A DNA stretch of 64,000 nt, taken from contig CAVUOD010000011.1 in the NCBI GenBank assembly GCA_963743015.1, positions 1-64,000 of the forward strand, read 5' to 3'. Below, piece after piece: positions 43,796-53,055 of the stretch. Numbering within the stretch: the first letter of the stretch is position 1; each line of letters opens with the position of its first letter. The notes beneath the pieces are model-generated. The model saw only the letters and a list, made by a program, of their open reading frames with translations, searched no databases and was not told where the DNA came from. This DNA comes from CAVSRC01 sp963743015. GTDB taxonomy: Bacteria > Pseudomonadota > Alphaproteobacteria > Rhizobiales > Kaistiaceae. Position numbers and translations under genes: made by a program.

Positions 43796-45550
43796 TCACG
43801 CATCGCTGTCGCTGTCTTCTTCGCCGTCTTCGGGAACCGGCGGCAGCGCATCGTCCAGCGCCGGCCCGGCGCCGGCGCCGCCGAGCACGCGCACGTCGAC
43901 GATCTCGGCGCCTGGGAATGTCTGCAATACGGCGGCAACCAGCGGATCGGCACGGGCGTCGTCGACAAGACGGTCCTGGGCCTGTCGGCGCTGCTCAGCG
44001 ATGGTCGCGCCGCCGCCCTCGCGGGCGACCGCGATCATCCAGCGGATGCCGGTCCATTCCTCGAGTTTTCTCGACAGTGTACCGGCAAGGCCGGGCGAGG
44101 CATGTTCGGTGAGGGCAATCTCGACGCGGCCCTGCTCGAAGCGGACAATACGGAGGCATGTCTCCAGCTCGTGCTTGAGCTTCAGTTCGCGATTTGCTCC
44201 GGCGAGTGCCACGACATCGGCGAAGGAGTCGAGGCGCGCGCTCGGCGCGGCGCGGGGTGCCGGTTCCGCCGCCGGGACGCGCGCGCTGGCGACCGCGCCG
44301 GCGGCGCTCATGCGGGCGCGGCCTTCACCGGAGGGCGCGGGAGCCGGCGCCGGATCGCGGCTCGCGCCGCCATTGCCCTTGAGGTTGCGCAAGGCCTCGT
44401 CCGGCGTCGGCAGGTCGGCAGCATGAGCGAGCCGCACGATGACCATGTCGGCGGCGGCGAGCGGACGCGACGCCTCGCGCGTCTCCTCGATGCCCTTGAG
44501 GAGCATCTGCCAGGCGCGGGCGAGCGCCCGCAGCGACAGCTTGCCCGCAAAGGCGGTGCCGCGATCGCGCTCTTCGGCCGTCAGCGCCGCATCTTCCGCG
44601 GCCGTGGGTGCGAGCTTCAGCCGAGTGACCAGGTGGGTGAAGGCGGCAAGATCCTCCAGCACGACGGCCGGGTCGGCGCCGACGTCGAACAAGGCTTTCA
44701 GCCGGGCGAGTGCCGAGCCGACATCGCCGCCCATGACCTCCTCGAACAGGTCGATGACCAGCGCCCGGTCGGCAAGGCCGAGCATCTGGCGCACTTCCTC
44801 GGCGGAGACCGTGCCGGCGGCGTGTGCAATCGCCTGATCGAGGATCGACAGGGCATCGCGGACGGAACCTTCCGCGGCGCGGGCGATCATGGTCAGCGCC
44901 GCATCGTCGATGGCGACCTGCTCCTTGGCCATGATCTCCTTCATCAGGCCAATCAGGCGCCCCGGCTCGACGCGGCGGAGGTCGAAACGCTGGCAGCGCG
45001 ACAGCACCGTCACCGGAACCTTGCGCACTTCCGTGGTGGCGAAGACGAACTTGACGTGCTCGGGCGGCTCCTCGAGCGTCTTCAACAGGCCGTTGAAGGC
45101 CGCCTTCGACAGCATGTGCACTTCGTCGATGATGTAGACCTTGTAGCGGGCGATGGCCGGCTTGTAGCGCACCGCCTCGATGATCTCGCGGATATCATCG
45201 ATGCCGGTATGGGAGGCGGCGTCCATCTCGATGACGTCGACGTGGCGGCCTTCCATGATGGCCGCGCAGTGCTCGCCCATCTCGTCCATATCGATGGTCG
45301 GCTGGTCGATCTTCCCCGGAATGGAATAATTGAGCGCCCGGGCGAGGATGCGGGCGGTGGTCGTCTTGCCGACACCGCGCACGCCGGTGAGCATGTAGGC
45401 TTGGGCGATGCGCCCGCTGTGGAAGGCATTGGTGAGCGTGCGGACCATCGGCTCCTGGCCGATGAGATCGACGAAGCTCTGCGGCCGGTACTTGCGGGCA
45501 AGCACGCGATAGGGGCCGGCGCTGGCTTGCTCCTGTCCGGTGCCGTCCAT
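43796..45550 (-). CDS. dnaX: DNA polymerase III subunits gamma and tau
   Basis: The 584-aa clamp-loader ATPase has Walker A (LTGVRGVGKTTTARILARA), Walker B (IIDEVHMLS), sensor 1 (FATTEVRKVPVTVLSRCQRF) and a C-terminal tau part after about residue 375. The zinc finger is reduced: only one Cys remains (MGEHCAAIMEGRH), as in rhizobial DnaX proteins. The frame is open far upstream, but ATG 45550 begins homology (YRVLARKYRPQSF follows). The 4.5S RNA gene ends 54 bp upstream. Confidence 0.96.
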   Translation of the reverse strand: MDGTGQEQASAGPYRVLARKYRPQSFVDLIGQEPMVRTLTNAFHSGRIAQAYMLTGVRGVGKTTTARILARALNYSIPGKIDQPTIDMDEMGEHCAAIMEGRHVDVIEMDAASHTGIDDIREIIEAVRYKPAIARYKVYIIDEVHMLSKAAFNGLLKTLEEPPEHVKFVFATTEVRKVPVTVLSRCQRFDLRRVEPGRLIGLMKEIMAKEQVAIDDAALTMIARAAEGSVRDALSILDQAIAHAAGTVSAEEVRQMLGLADRALVIDLFEEVMGGDVGSALARLKALFDVGADPAVVLEDLAAFTHLVTRLKLAPTAAEDAALTAEERDRGTAFAGKLSLRALARAWQMLLKGIEETREASRPLAAADMVIVRLAHAADLPTPDEALRNLKGNGGASRDPAPAPAPSGEGRARMSAAGAVASARVPAAEPAPRAAPSARLDSFADVVALAGANRELKLKHELETCLRIVRFEQGRVEIALTEHASPGLAGTLSRKLEEWTGIRWMIAVAREGGGATIAEQRRQAQDRLVDDARADPLVAAVLQTFPGAEIVDVRVLGGAGAGPALDDALPPVPEDGEEDSDSDA

Positions 45551-45603
45551 AAGCTTTTCGTGTTCGCTCCGGCCCTGGCGGGCCCCGAAAATCAAGGGAA
45601 AGA

Positions 45604-45710
45604 GTGGGAGACTGGCAGGCGACCCGCGCCGAAACTCGTTAGGGCTGCTTCCTTCCGGACCTGACCCGGTTGGCGAGCGACACGTCCGTCGCCAGCCTCC
45701 CGAAGGCACC
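45604..45710 (-). ncRNA. ffs: Signal recognition particle 4.5S RNA
   Basis: On the minus strand the invariant SRP domain IV segment GGTCAGGTCCGGAAGGAAGC appears, and flanking sequences GGGAGGCTGGCGAC and GTCGCCTGCCAGTCTCCC pair to form the long helix. The size of about 105 nt is right for the small bacterial SRP RNA that binds Ffh. Position directly upstream of dnaX is conserved in alphaproteobacteria. The ends are approximate. Confidence 0.93.
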
Positions 45711-45838
45711 ATATCATATGGATCGGCCGCCGGGGCAAGGGGCGCCCACACGCCTTTTTCCCCTCCTTTGCCCTGTGCCGCGCGGGCATGCCGGCGTATG
45801 GTCCCCGACGATTCCGCCCCTCGCACGCTTGGCCGGCC

Positions 45839-46252
45839 ATGTCCGAAACCTTCACCCTCGACCCGCGCCTTGCCGGCAACTCGACGCACGTTGCGCGCCT
45901 CGCCCTCTCCGACCTGCGCCTCATGAACGACGCCCAATTCGCCTGGCTGCTGCTCATCCCCCGGCGCGCCGGCATGGCCGAGATCATCGACATGGAAAAG
46001 CCCGACCGGGCGGCCCTGTTCGAGGAGATCGTGGCGGTGATGGGTGCGCTGAAAGCGGCGACCGGTTGCGACAAGCTGAACGTCGCCGCGCTCGGCAATC
46101 AGGTGCGCCAGCTTCACGTTCACGTCATCGCCCGCTTTCAAGGCGACGCTGCCTGGCCGAATCCGGTCTGGGGTACGGGGGCGGCGGTTGCCTATGACGG
46201 CGAGACGCGGGATAGGTTGGTCGCGGATCTCGCCGCCACGCTCGAAACCTGA
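45839..46252 (+). CDS. HIT-domain protein
   Basis: The 137-aa protein has the HIT fold with the motif QLHVHVIARFQGD near residue 100, a variant of HxHxHxx in which the last His is missing, as in a proteobacterial subfamily. HIT proteins hydrolyse nucleotide phosphoramidates or dinucleotides. ATG 45839 is preferred because FTLDPRLAGNSTHVARL starts the homologous part. It is divergent from ffs-dnaX and 23 bp upstream of nudC. Confidence 0.88.
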   Translation: MSETFTLDPRLAGNSTHVARLALSDLRLMNDAQFAWLLLIPRRAGMAEIIDMEKPDRAALFEEIVAVMGALKAATGCDKLNVAALGNQVRQLHVHVIARFQGDAAWPNPVWGTGAAVAYDGETRDRLVADLAATLET

Positions 46253-46275
46253 CCTCACGCAAGCGAGACTTGGGA

Positions 46276-47217
46276 ATGACCAGCCTTTTCGACGGCCTGC
46301 CTGCGGTCGAGCCGAGCAGCCTGACCGGTTATGCGGTCAATCGCATAGACCGGCGGAGCGAGATGCGCGGCGCCGATTCGCTGACCCAAGCGCTCGCCGA
46401 CGCGCAGGCGCGGCTCTATCTCTTCCGCGGCGAGCCGGCGCTCATAAAGACCGGCGACGACCCGCTGTTCACGGCCGACGAGGCAAAGGCGCTCGGCGCC
46501 GATTTCGGCAAGGCGGTCCTCCTCGGCTGGATCGATAACGGACCGCGCCTGGCGGCCGCGCTCGCCGAGGAGGCGCCGATCGACGAGACGCGCGTTGCGG
46601 CGGTGACGCTGCGCACGCTGGCCAGCTCCGCCATCCTGGCCGCCGATCATCTCGGCGCGCTGGCGCAGGCCCGGGCGCTCATCAACTGGCACAACCGCCA
46701 CGGCTTCTGCGCGGTATGCGGATCGGCGACACGAAGCATGCAGGGCGGCGCCCGGCGCGACTGCCCGAACTGCGGGGCACAGCATTTTCCCCGCACCGAT
46801 CCGGTGGTGATCATGCTGGTCGTCGATGCCAGCTCGGGCGGGGAACAGGCGCTGCTCGGCCGCTCGCCGCGCTTCAACCCGGGCATGTATTCGTGCCTGG
46901 CCGGCTTCATGGAGCCGGGCGAGACGATCGAGGATGCGGTCAGGCGCGAGACGGCAGAGGAATCCGGCATCCGCGTCGGGCGCGTGCGCTACCACGCCAG
47001 TCAGCCGTGGCCCTTCCCCTCCTCGCTGATGATCGGCTGCCATGCGCAAGCGCTGTCGACCGCGATCCGCCGCGACGAACAGGAGCTGGAGGACTGTCGC
47101 TGGTTCAGCCGAGAAGACGTGCGCCGCATGCTCGCCGGCAACCACAGGGAAGGCATCACCGTGCCGGTGTCGATGGCGATCGCCAGCCATCTGATCCGCG
47201 CATGGGCCTATATGTGA
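46276..47217 (+). CDS. nudC: NADH pyrophosphatase NudC
   Basis: The 313-aa enzyme has an N-terminal domain, a zinc ribbon (FCAVCGSATRSMQGG and DCPNCG) at about 152-180 and the Nudix box GFMEPGETIEDAVRRETAEE with the SQPWPFPSSLMIG specificity motif that marks NADH pyrophosphatases. It cleaves NADH and can remove NAD caps from RNA. ATG 46276 is chosen over a TTG six bases upstream. It closely follows the HIT gene, so the two may be one operon for nucleotide hygiene. Confidence 0.94.
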   Translation: MTSLFDGLPAVEPSSLTGYAVNRIDRRSEMRGADSLTQALADAQARLYLFRGEPALIKTGDDPLFTADEAKALGADFGKAVLLGWIDNGPRLAAALAEEAPIDETRVAAVTLRTLASSAILAADHLGALAQARALINWHNRHGFCAVCGSATRSMQGGARRDCPNCGAQHFPRTDPVVIMLVVDASSGGEQALLGRSPRFNPGMYSCLAGFMEPGETIEDAVRRETAEESGIRVGRVRYHASQPWPFPSSLMIGCHAQALSTAIRRDEQELEDCRWFSREDVRRMLAGNHREGITVPVSMAIASHLIRAWAYM

Positions 47218-47238
47218 GGTCGCGCTGCCGGCCGTGTC

Positions 47239-47760
47239 TCAGGCGGTCGGCGGCCAGACGGATTGCATAACCGGCACCCACAACTGCGCAACCGGGTTGC
47301 CGGCATAGCCCTGCGTTTCGTAGGTCCTCAGGAATTCGGCATCGTAGTAGACGAAGAGCGGGACGTTCTGGTCCTGGGCGTAGCCGTTGGCGGGCAACCA
47401 GGTCTGCCTGACGCAGTCCAGGGCGTGGAGCACATCGGCATTGCCTCGCTTGACGAACGACGTTCGGGCGCAACGGCATGCCGGAATCGTCAGAGTCCGC
47501 ATGCCGGCGGGAACAAAATCGAAGTCCTCGACCTCGACGCCCATGTAGTAGGTGAAATCGGGTGTGCCGGGCGCAACCACGAAGGCGCAGAGCTGATTAC
47601 CGTTCACCCTGTAGGGGACGGTCTTCAGTCTTCCCTCTTCCATGACCCGGTGAAAGAACGGCGGGATCTCGGCGACCTGACGCCTGTCCGAGAAACTCGT
47701 CTCGAGGACCAGCGCCACAACTTTCCGTTCAGGGCTGTCAACGACTTCGACCGCATGCAT
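47239..47760 (-). CDS. GyrI-like small-molecule binding protein
   Basis: The 173-aa protein reads like a free-standing AraC effector-binding/GyrI domain: IPPFFHRVMEEGRLKTVPY, YYMGVEVEDFDFVPAGMRTL, then TIPACRCARTSFVKRG. Such proteins bind lipophilic or cationic compounds and some protect gyrase. ATG 47760 has GGGAGGAG upstream. Longer in-frame sequence upstream has no homology. It is convergent with nudC. Confidence 0.75.
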   Translation of the reverse strand: MHAVEVVDSPERKVVALVLETSFSDRRQVAEIPPFFHRVMEEGRLKTVPYRVNGNQLCAFVVAPGTPDFTYYMGVEVEDFDFVPAGMRTLTIPACRCARTSFVKRGNADVLHALDCVRQTWLPANGYAQDQNVPLFVYYDAEFLRTYETQGYAGNPVAQLWVPVMQSVWPPTA

Positions 47761-48013
47761 CTGCCTCGCTCCTCCCTTGGCGAAAGCGGCGATCGACCGC
47801 TTCGCAAGCGGCGTTGCAGCCAGCCGTCGCTGATTCGTTCGGCGGAGACAATTTGGCGTTTTGTCGCCGGTTGCACGTTGCCAACTGACGTCCCAAGCCG
47901 TCCCTTTTGGCTTCCACCATCTCCCGCGCCTGTGCCAGACTTTACGGTGGCGGGCGCCGCGGGGCGGTGGCGTCCCGCCCGGCCACGACGATCCCGCAAA
48001 GAAGGGCCAAACG

Positions 48014-48583
48014 ATGCGACGACCGATCCCCTTCCTCGTCTCCGTCATGCTCGCGGCACTGGCGGCGGTAGCCGGCGTTTCGCACGCCCGGGCGGCGGAC
48101 GGCGACCTCACCGGTGCGCGCGACTATCCCGGCATTGACCGCTTCGCCGGCAGCATCATCACCGGCTACGACGCCAGGGATGCCGCCAGGACGCGCCTGC
48201 AGACCGCGCCTTTCAAGAACGGCGATGCGACCGGCGACAAGCGGCCAGAGGGGCGCGTGACGCGCATCGCCTATCGCACCGGCCCCGGCCCCACCATGCT
48301 GGATGTCCTGCACAGCTTCGAGACGCAGCTCGCCAAGGCCGGATACCAGACGGTGTTCGCCTGCGAGGCCGAAGCCTGCGGCGGCACCTTCTTCAGCCAG
48401 GGCGTGGACGTCCTGTTCATTCCGCAGATGTGGGTGAACGGCGTCAACTATCACTATTTCGTCGGCCGCAAGAGCGAGGACAACGGCGCCGAGACCTGGG
48501 CGAGCGTGCTGGTCAGCCATCACGCCGACTACGTCACCGCGCAGCTGGTGGTGACCGAGGTCGGCGCCGGCGCGCGGCAATAA
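48014..48583 (+). CDS. Exported DUF4892-like protein without OmpA domain
   Basis: The 189-aa protein has a signal peptide (FLVSVMLAALAAVAGVSHAR) and a domain (DYPGIDRFAGSIITGYDA; GRVTRIAYRTGPGPTMLDVL; NYHYFVGRK) that closely matches the N-terminal half of the next gene's product and resembles DUF4892. It stops where the OmpA domain would begin. It may be a truncated duplicate or a soluble partner. Both genes have similar upstream sequences (ggtcaaacgATG/gccaaacgATG). Confidence 0.75.
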   Translation: MRRPIPFLVSVMLAALAAVAGVSHARAADGDLTGARDYPGIDRFAGSIITGYDARDAARTRLQTAPFKNGDATGDKRPEGRVTRIAYRTGPGPTMLDVLHSFETQLAKAGYQTVFACEAEACGGTFFSQGVDVLFIPQMWVNGVNYHYFVGRKSEDNGAETWASVLVSHHADYVTAQLVVTEVGAGARQ

Positions 48584-48725
48584 CGGCCGCCTTTCATTCC
48601 AGCCAGACCATCGGTTGAACCGCGCGGAACGGGCAGCGCCGGGCTGTGTCCGACGCCACAGGCGCCACAGCCGGCGGGTGGTAGCGTTCGGCGTGGCGAC
48701 ACCCAACCCGCGAAGAGGTCAAACG

Positions 48726-49673
48726 ATGCGGCGACCGTTCTCCCTCTGTGTTTCCCTCATGCTTGCGGCGCTGACAGCACTGGCAGGCGTTTCTCTTGCC
48801 CATGCCGCCGGCGGCGATGTGCCGGGATCGCATGATTATCCCGGCATCGGGCGCTTTGCCGGCAGCGTCATCACCGGCTACGACGCCAAGGACTTTGACG
48901 CGACCCGCCTGCAGACCGCGGCCTTCCAGGACGGCAAGGCGACCGGCGAACAGCGGCCGGAGGGCCGCGTGACGCGCATCGCCTACCGCACCGGGGCCGG
49001 CCCCTCGATGCTGGAGGTCTCGCGCAATTTCGAGACGCAGCTTGCCGGCGCCGGCTACGAGACGGTGTTCACCTGCGACACCGATGCCTGCGGCGGCATT
49101 CCCTTCAGCGAGGCGCTGGATATCCTGCCGATCCCGCAGATGTGGGTGGACGGCTTCAACTACCACTACTTCGTCGGCCGCAAGACCGGCGACAACGGCG
49201 CCGTCACCTGGGCAAGCGTGGTCACCAGCCAGAACAACGATGAGATCACCACCGAACTCGTGGTGACCGAGGTCGGCGCCATCGCCAACAAGATGATCGA
49301 CGCCGCCGCCATGGCCAAGGGGCTGGGCGAGAAAGGCCACATCGCGCTCTACGGCATCTATTTCGACACCGACAAGACGGTGGTGAAGCCGGAGAGCAAG
49401 CCGACGCTCGACGAGATCGCCAAGCTGCTCGCCGGCTCGCCCGATCTCAAGGTCATCATCGTCGGCCACACCGACAGCCAGGGCACGCTTGCCTACAACA
49501 TGGACCTGTCGCACCGGCGTGCCGCCGCCGTCGCGGCCGTGCTGGTCAAGTCCTACGGCATCGCGTCGGCACGGCTGGCGACCGCCGGGGTGGGCTATCT
49601 GGCGCCGGTCGGCTCCAACCAGACCGAGGACGGCCGCGCCCTCAACCGGCGGGTGGAGCTGGTGGAACCGTAG
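48726..49673 (+). CDS. DUF4892-OmpA fusion outer-membrane protein
   Basis: The 315-aa protein has a signal peptide, the same N-terminal domain as its neighbour (residues about 30-185), and a C-terminal OmpA/MotB peptidoglycan-binding domain (ALYGIYFDTDKTVVKPESKP; VIIVGHTDSQGTLAYNMDLS; GSNQTEDGRALNRRVELV). It probably links the outer membrane or periplasmic complex to the cell wall. Its relation to the shorter paralogue points to tandem duplication with loss or gain of the OmpA part. Confidence 0.85.
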   Translation: MRRPFSLCVSLMLAALTALAGVSLAHAAGGDVPGSHDYPGIGRFAGSVITGYDAKDFDATRLQTAAFQDGKATGEQRPEGRVTRIAYRTGAGPSMLEVSRNFETQLAGAGYETVFTCDTDACGGIPFSEALDILPIPQMWVDGFNYHYFVGRKTGDNGAVTWASVVTSQNNDEITTELVVTEVGAIANKMIDAAAMAKGLGEKGHIALYGIYFDTDKTVVKPESKPTLDEIAKLLAGSPDLKVIIVGHTDSQGTLAYNMDLSHRRAAAVAAVLVKSYGIASARLATAGVGYLAPVGSNQTEDGRALNRRVELVEP

Positions 49674-49850
49674 GCCGGGCCGTCTTGCGGCCGCGGGGCG
49701 GGGCTCCTGCCTTGCACCGCGCCGCCGCCTCGGCCATCTTCGGGGCATCACACCGAAGGCGCCCGTCCTCCGATCGAGTGCGCGCCGGCCGACCAGCCGG
49801 CCACGCCCTCCTGCGCCGGACAGAGCCACCCCACCGAGGCTGACGATCCC

Positions 49851-50792
49851 ATGAAGACATTTGCCGTTCCCCATACCGACCTGACGGTACCGAGCGTCGT
49901 GCTCGGCCTGATGCGCATCGCCAAGATGAGCGATGCCGACATCCGGACGCTGGTCGGCACCGCCCTCGACGCAGGCATCACCTTCTTCGACCATGCCGAC
50001 GTCTATGGCGGCGCGCTGCACCGTTCGGAGGAGCGCTTCGCCGAGGCGATGCGGCTGGCGCCCAGCCAGCGGGAGAAGATCACGCTGCAGAGCAAGGCCG
50101 GCATCAACATCACCAAGGGCCCCGCTTTCTTCGACTTCTCGACCGAGCACATCCTGGCGGCCGTCGACGGGTCGCTGAAGGCGCTGAAGACCGACTATCT
50201 CGACGTTCTGCTGCTGCATCGCCCCGATACGCTGGTCGAGCCGGAAGAGGTCGCTGCCGCCTTCGACAAGCTGGAGGCAGCCGGCAAGGTGCGCCGCTTC
50301 GGCGTCTCCAATCAGACACCCGGCCAGATCGAGTTGCTCAAGACCGCGGTCAAGCAGCCGCTGCTATTCAACCAGGTGCAGCTGTCGATGACGCACGCCA
50401 ACCTGTTCGCGCAAGGCATCGCGGTGAACATGAACGGGCTCGGCCAGTCGGTCGACCGCGACAACGGCCTGCTCGACTATTCGCGGCTGAAGGGCATGAT
50501 GCTGCAGGCATGGTCGCCGTTCCAGAAGGGCTTTTTCGACGGCGTCTTCGTCGGCGACCGCGAGAACTACGGCGAACTCAACGACGTGCTCGACGAGCTG
50601 GCGGCGGCCTACGGAGTGACGCCGACCGGCATCGCGGTGGCGTGGATCGTCCGCCATCCGGCCAATATCCAGGTGGTGCTGGGCACCACCAATCCCGGCC
50701 GTGTTGCCGAATGCGCCGCCGGCTCCGACGTCAGGCTCAGCCGCGAGGAATGGTACCGCCTGTTCCGCGCCGCCGGGCACACGGTGCCTTAG
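49851..50792 (+). CDS. Aldo/keto reductase (YdhF-like)
   Basis: The 313-aa TIM-barrel oxidoreductase has the catalytic Asp and Tyr in FFDHADVYGG (about 43-52), Lys in LQSKAGI and His in LLLHRPDTLVEP, plus the NADP-binding end LGTTNPGRV. It resembles YdhF-type reductases that use NADPH to reduce carbonyls. It stands alone between the OmpA gene and the convergent diguanylate cyclase. Substrate unknown. Confidence 0.92.
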   Translation: MKTFAVPHTDLTVPSVVLGLMRIAKMSDADIRTLVGTALDAGITFFDHADVYGGALHRSEERFAEAMRLAPSQREKITLQSKAGINITKGPAFFDFSTEHILAAVDGSLKALKTDYLDVLLLHRPDTLVEPEEVAAAFDKLEAAGKVRRFGVSNQTPGQIELLKTAVKQPLLFNQVQLSMTHANLFAQGIAVNMNGLGQSVDRDNGLLDYSRLKGMMLQAWSPFQKGFFDGVFVGDRENYGELNDVLDELAAAYGVTPTGIAVAWIVRHPANIQVVLGTTNPGRVAECAAGSDVRLSREEWYRLFRAAGHTVP

Positions 50793-50899
50793 AGGGCACT
50801 TCGCGCGGCGCTGCCTCTTTCGGTCGGCCGCGCCTCTTCACCCCACCCGCCACACTACGGGCTGCGACCCGGCATCAGCCCGTGGCGGGCCCGGGGACC

Positions 50900-52195
50900 T
50901 TATGACTTGGCAGTTCTCACCCTGCGCGCGCCAGTCGACGCCACACTGCCGGCGACCTGAGCAACCTTGAGGCACGGCGCGAGGACGACGCGATTGCGGC
51001 CGCCGTTCTTCGCTGCGTAGAGCGCCGTATCCGCGGCAGCGATCAGCTCCTCCACGGACGCCTCCATGCCGCCTGAAAGGACTCCGCCGAAACTCGCGGA
51101 AATCGTCCTCCGTTCGGTGCCAAGGACAAAAGGCGTGGCGAAGATTGCCCGGCGCAATCTCTCCATGGTCAGGTTGAGCGCTGCAGGCGTGGAGACACTG
51201 ACGACAATAAGGAATTCCTCACCGCCATATCGGCCAAGCCGATCGGTCTGGCGGAGGGCCTGCGCCAGGCGCTCGGAGAATTCCTTCAAGGCTATGTCGC
51301 CCGCGCTATGTCCGAAGCCGTCATTGATCGCCTTGAAATGATCGATATCGACCATGACCAGTCCGACCGGACTGCCGGTCTCGGCGGCGCTCTTCAGCGC
51401 CTCCTCCGCCACGCGCATGACAGCGCCCCGGTTCAGGACGCCGGTCAATGCATCGCGGTTCGCGGCCTCCTCGAGCACAAACCGTTCGTCGACGAGTTGC
51501 CGATCGCGCTCGGTGATCTGCTGGTAGATGCGACCCTTGTCGATGACCGCGGAAAGCTGGTTTGCGATCTGGCGAAAGACAGTCTGGTGCGCCTCCTGGT
51601 AGGCGTTCTTCTGCCCGCTGGTGAAGAAGAGGAATCCGACAGGACGGCGGTCGACGACCAGGGGGCAGGTGAGGCTTGAGCGGCCCCCTTCCAGAACGAT
51701 CCGCCGCGTCGACGTCGAGTCGGGCTTGGCTTCCAGATAGGCTTCCAGATCGTTCAGAATGCGCGGATGACCGGTTGCCAGAATCGGTTCCAGGCTGCTT
51801 CCGGCCAGCGGCTGGGTGTACCCCGTCGACAGGCGAATTCTGCCGAGATTCGATCGCGCCCAATGGGCGGTCACGCTGGCGCGGTCAGGCGACACGAATG
51901 CGCAGCCTATGCGGTCGAAGGGGATCAACCCGGCGAAATTGTCGAAGATCCGATTGAGGACGTCTCCCACGAGCACCCCCTGCTCGACCGTATCCACCAG
52001 ATCGTACAACCGCTGAAGCTCACGATCGCGGTGGTTCAGGGTTTCGGCGAGGAGCTGCAGTTCCCTGCCGATCTCGGCCAGCGGATCGTCCGCGTCGAGC
52101 GCGAGGCGTGGAACCATTTGGCCGGTTCTGAGGCGTTCGATCCAGGCGGCGTAGGCACTTGCCCGCTTCCTCACCTCCTGGCGCGCGATCGTCAT
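50900..52195 (-). CDS. GAF-GGDEF diguanylate cyclase
   Basis: The 431-aa protein has a helical N-terminus, a GAF-like sensor domain (about 75-235; IFDNFAGLIPFDRIGCAFVS; CPLVVDRRPVGFLFF) and a GGDEF domain with intact active site RYGGEEFLIV and the inhibitory site RQTD five residues upstream of GGEEF. It makes c-di-GMP and should be feedback-controlled. No transmembrane segment is seen, so it is cytoplasmic. ATG 52195 is chosen because homology-poor residues upstream look untranslated. Confidence 0.92.
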   Translation of the reverse strand: MTIARQEVRKRASAYAAWIERLRTGQMVPRLALDADDPLAEIGRELQLLAETLNHRDRELQRLYDLVDTVEQGVLVGDVLNRIFDNFAGLIPFDRIGCAFVSPDRASVTAHWARSNLGRIRLSTGYTQPLAGSSLEPILATGHPRILNDLEAYLEAKPDSTSTRRIVLEGGRSSLTCPLVVDRRPVGFLFFTSGQKNAYQEAHQTVFRQIANQLSAVIDKGRIYQQITERDRQLVDERFVLEEAANRDALTGVLNRGAVMRVAEEALKSAAETGSPVGLVMVDIDHFKAINDGFGHSAGDIALKEFSERLAQALRQTDRLGRYGGEEFLIVVSVSTPAALNLTMERLRRAIFATPFVLGTERRTISASFGGVLSGGMEASVEELIAAADTALYAAKNGGRNRVVLAPCLKVAQVAGSVASTGARRVRTAKS

Positions 52196-52272
52196 GATCA
52201 CTCTCACAAACCGGCGCCCTCGCGTTTCAGACGGATATCGCGAGAGCTTTGGAATTATTGCAAAATACACGT

Positions 52273-52286
52273 AGCACTCAAGTGCT
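52273..52286. promoter_or_regulatory. Palindrome upstream of diguanylate cyclase
   Basis: AGCACT-CA-AGTGCT, two perfect 6-bp half-sites, lies 78 bp upstream of the cyclase start, in an AT-richer stretch. It is a candidate operator only. Confidence 0.3.
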
Positions 52287-52588
52287 TAAATTTCAGTTTG
52301 ACAATACAGGACCAAATTGACCATCCGCGGCCAAAGTCCGGCGCCGATCATTTCTCGACAGGCCGGGAATTAACCTTTTGCTCATCATCGATGGCCGCTC
52401 TGATGCGGCGTTTCGCGGACGGAACCGGCCGTGCAGACGCCGGGGAGGCGGAGGTGGGCGGGGAAGAACTTGAGCGCCAAGGCACATGCGCGTCGCCATT
52501 CCGCAAGCCTTCTCGTTCCCGCGCGCTGTCAGCACCGGGTTATTGAGGATTTCAAAGAACGTTCTCTGCCCTTGAGGCACGAGGGGGT

Positions 52589-52659
52589 GGCGGGCGCTCG
52601 ATGAGTGCCTGTCATAATTTTGTGGGGCGCTCAGCCGAGCGCCCGCCGCGGTGGTTTTT
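52589..52659. terminator. Competing hairpins with T-run
   Basis: GGCGGGCGCTCG (52589-52600) pairs perfectly with CGAGCGCCCGCC (52636-52647). The right arm can also pair with GGGCGCTC at 52625-52632. TTTTT follows at 52655-52659. The pieces are mutually exclusive. No gene ends nearby on the plus strand. Confidence 0.4.
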
Positions 52660-53055
52660 GCTCCGGCCCGCCTGGGACCAAAGGCGAAGGCGAGGCGGCT
52701 CGCTGGCCTGCCTCTAGACCACCACGGTCCCGGTGACGGCTTTCGCCGACCGGCCCAACCGTGGCTGACCCTCGCCTGCCTTTAGCGCTGCCCTTTGCGG
52801 GCATCAGCGCGGCGGAGTTCTCTCTCCGCTGGCGGGCTCCCGGAGCCTCGGCCGCTCCGTGCCTGCGGGACGGAACGGCGGACACCGCACCCCGCTCCGC
52901 CTAAAGGTCGCCACCGGTAGACGCCCCTCAATCCGAGCGGGAATGCGAACCAATATGGGGGCGGTTCGGGAGAGGGGGATAAGTATTTTTCGTGCCGTGG
53001 GCACGGAGTCTCGACCCTCCCACTCAAGTCGAATCCATCCGACTTTCGCATCATT
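52660..53055. other. GC-rich stretch without supported gene
   Basis: I see no credible ORF: the open frames on the minus strand are Arg/Pro-rich and lack a protein-like composition. Several short complementary segments exist (for example GTGCC/GGCAC near 52995-53011), so an RNA is possible, but it matches no RNA family I can recognise. Confidence 0.35.

Noticed and set aside
44920..45550. Programmed dnaX frameshift producing gamma
   Set aside because: No A-rich slippery sequence was seen in the ATPase part; the frame is continuous.
43595..45664. 689-codon open frame on the plus strand opposite dnaX
   Set aside because: It is the antisense shadow of dnaX in GC-rich DNA; the Arg/Gly-rich translation has no domain and dnaX is clearly coding.
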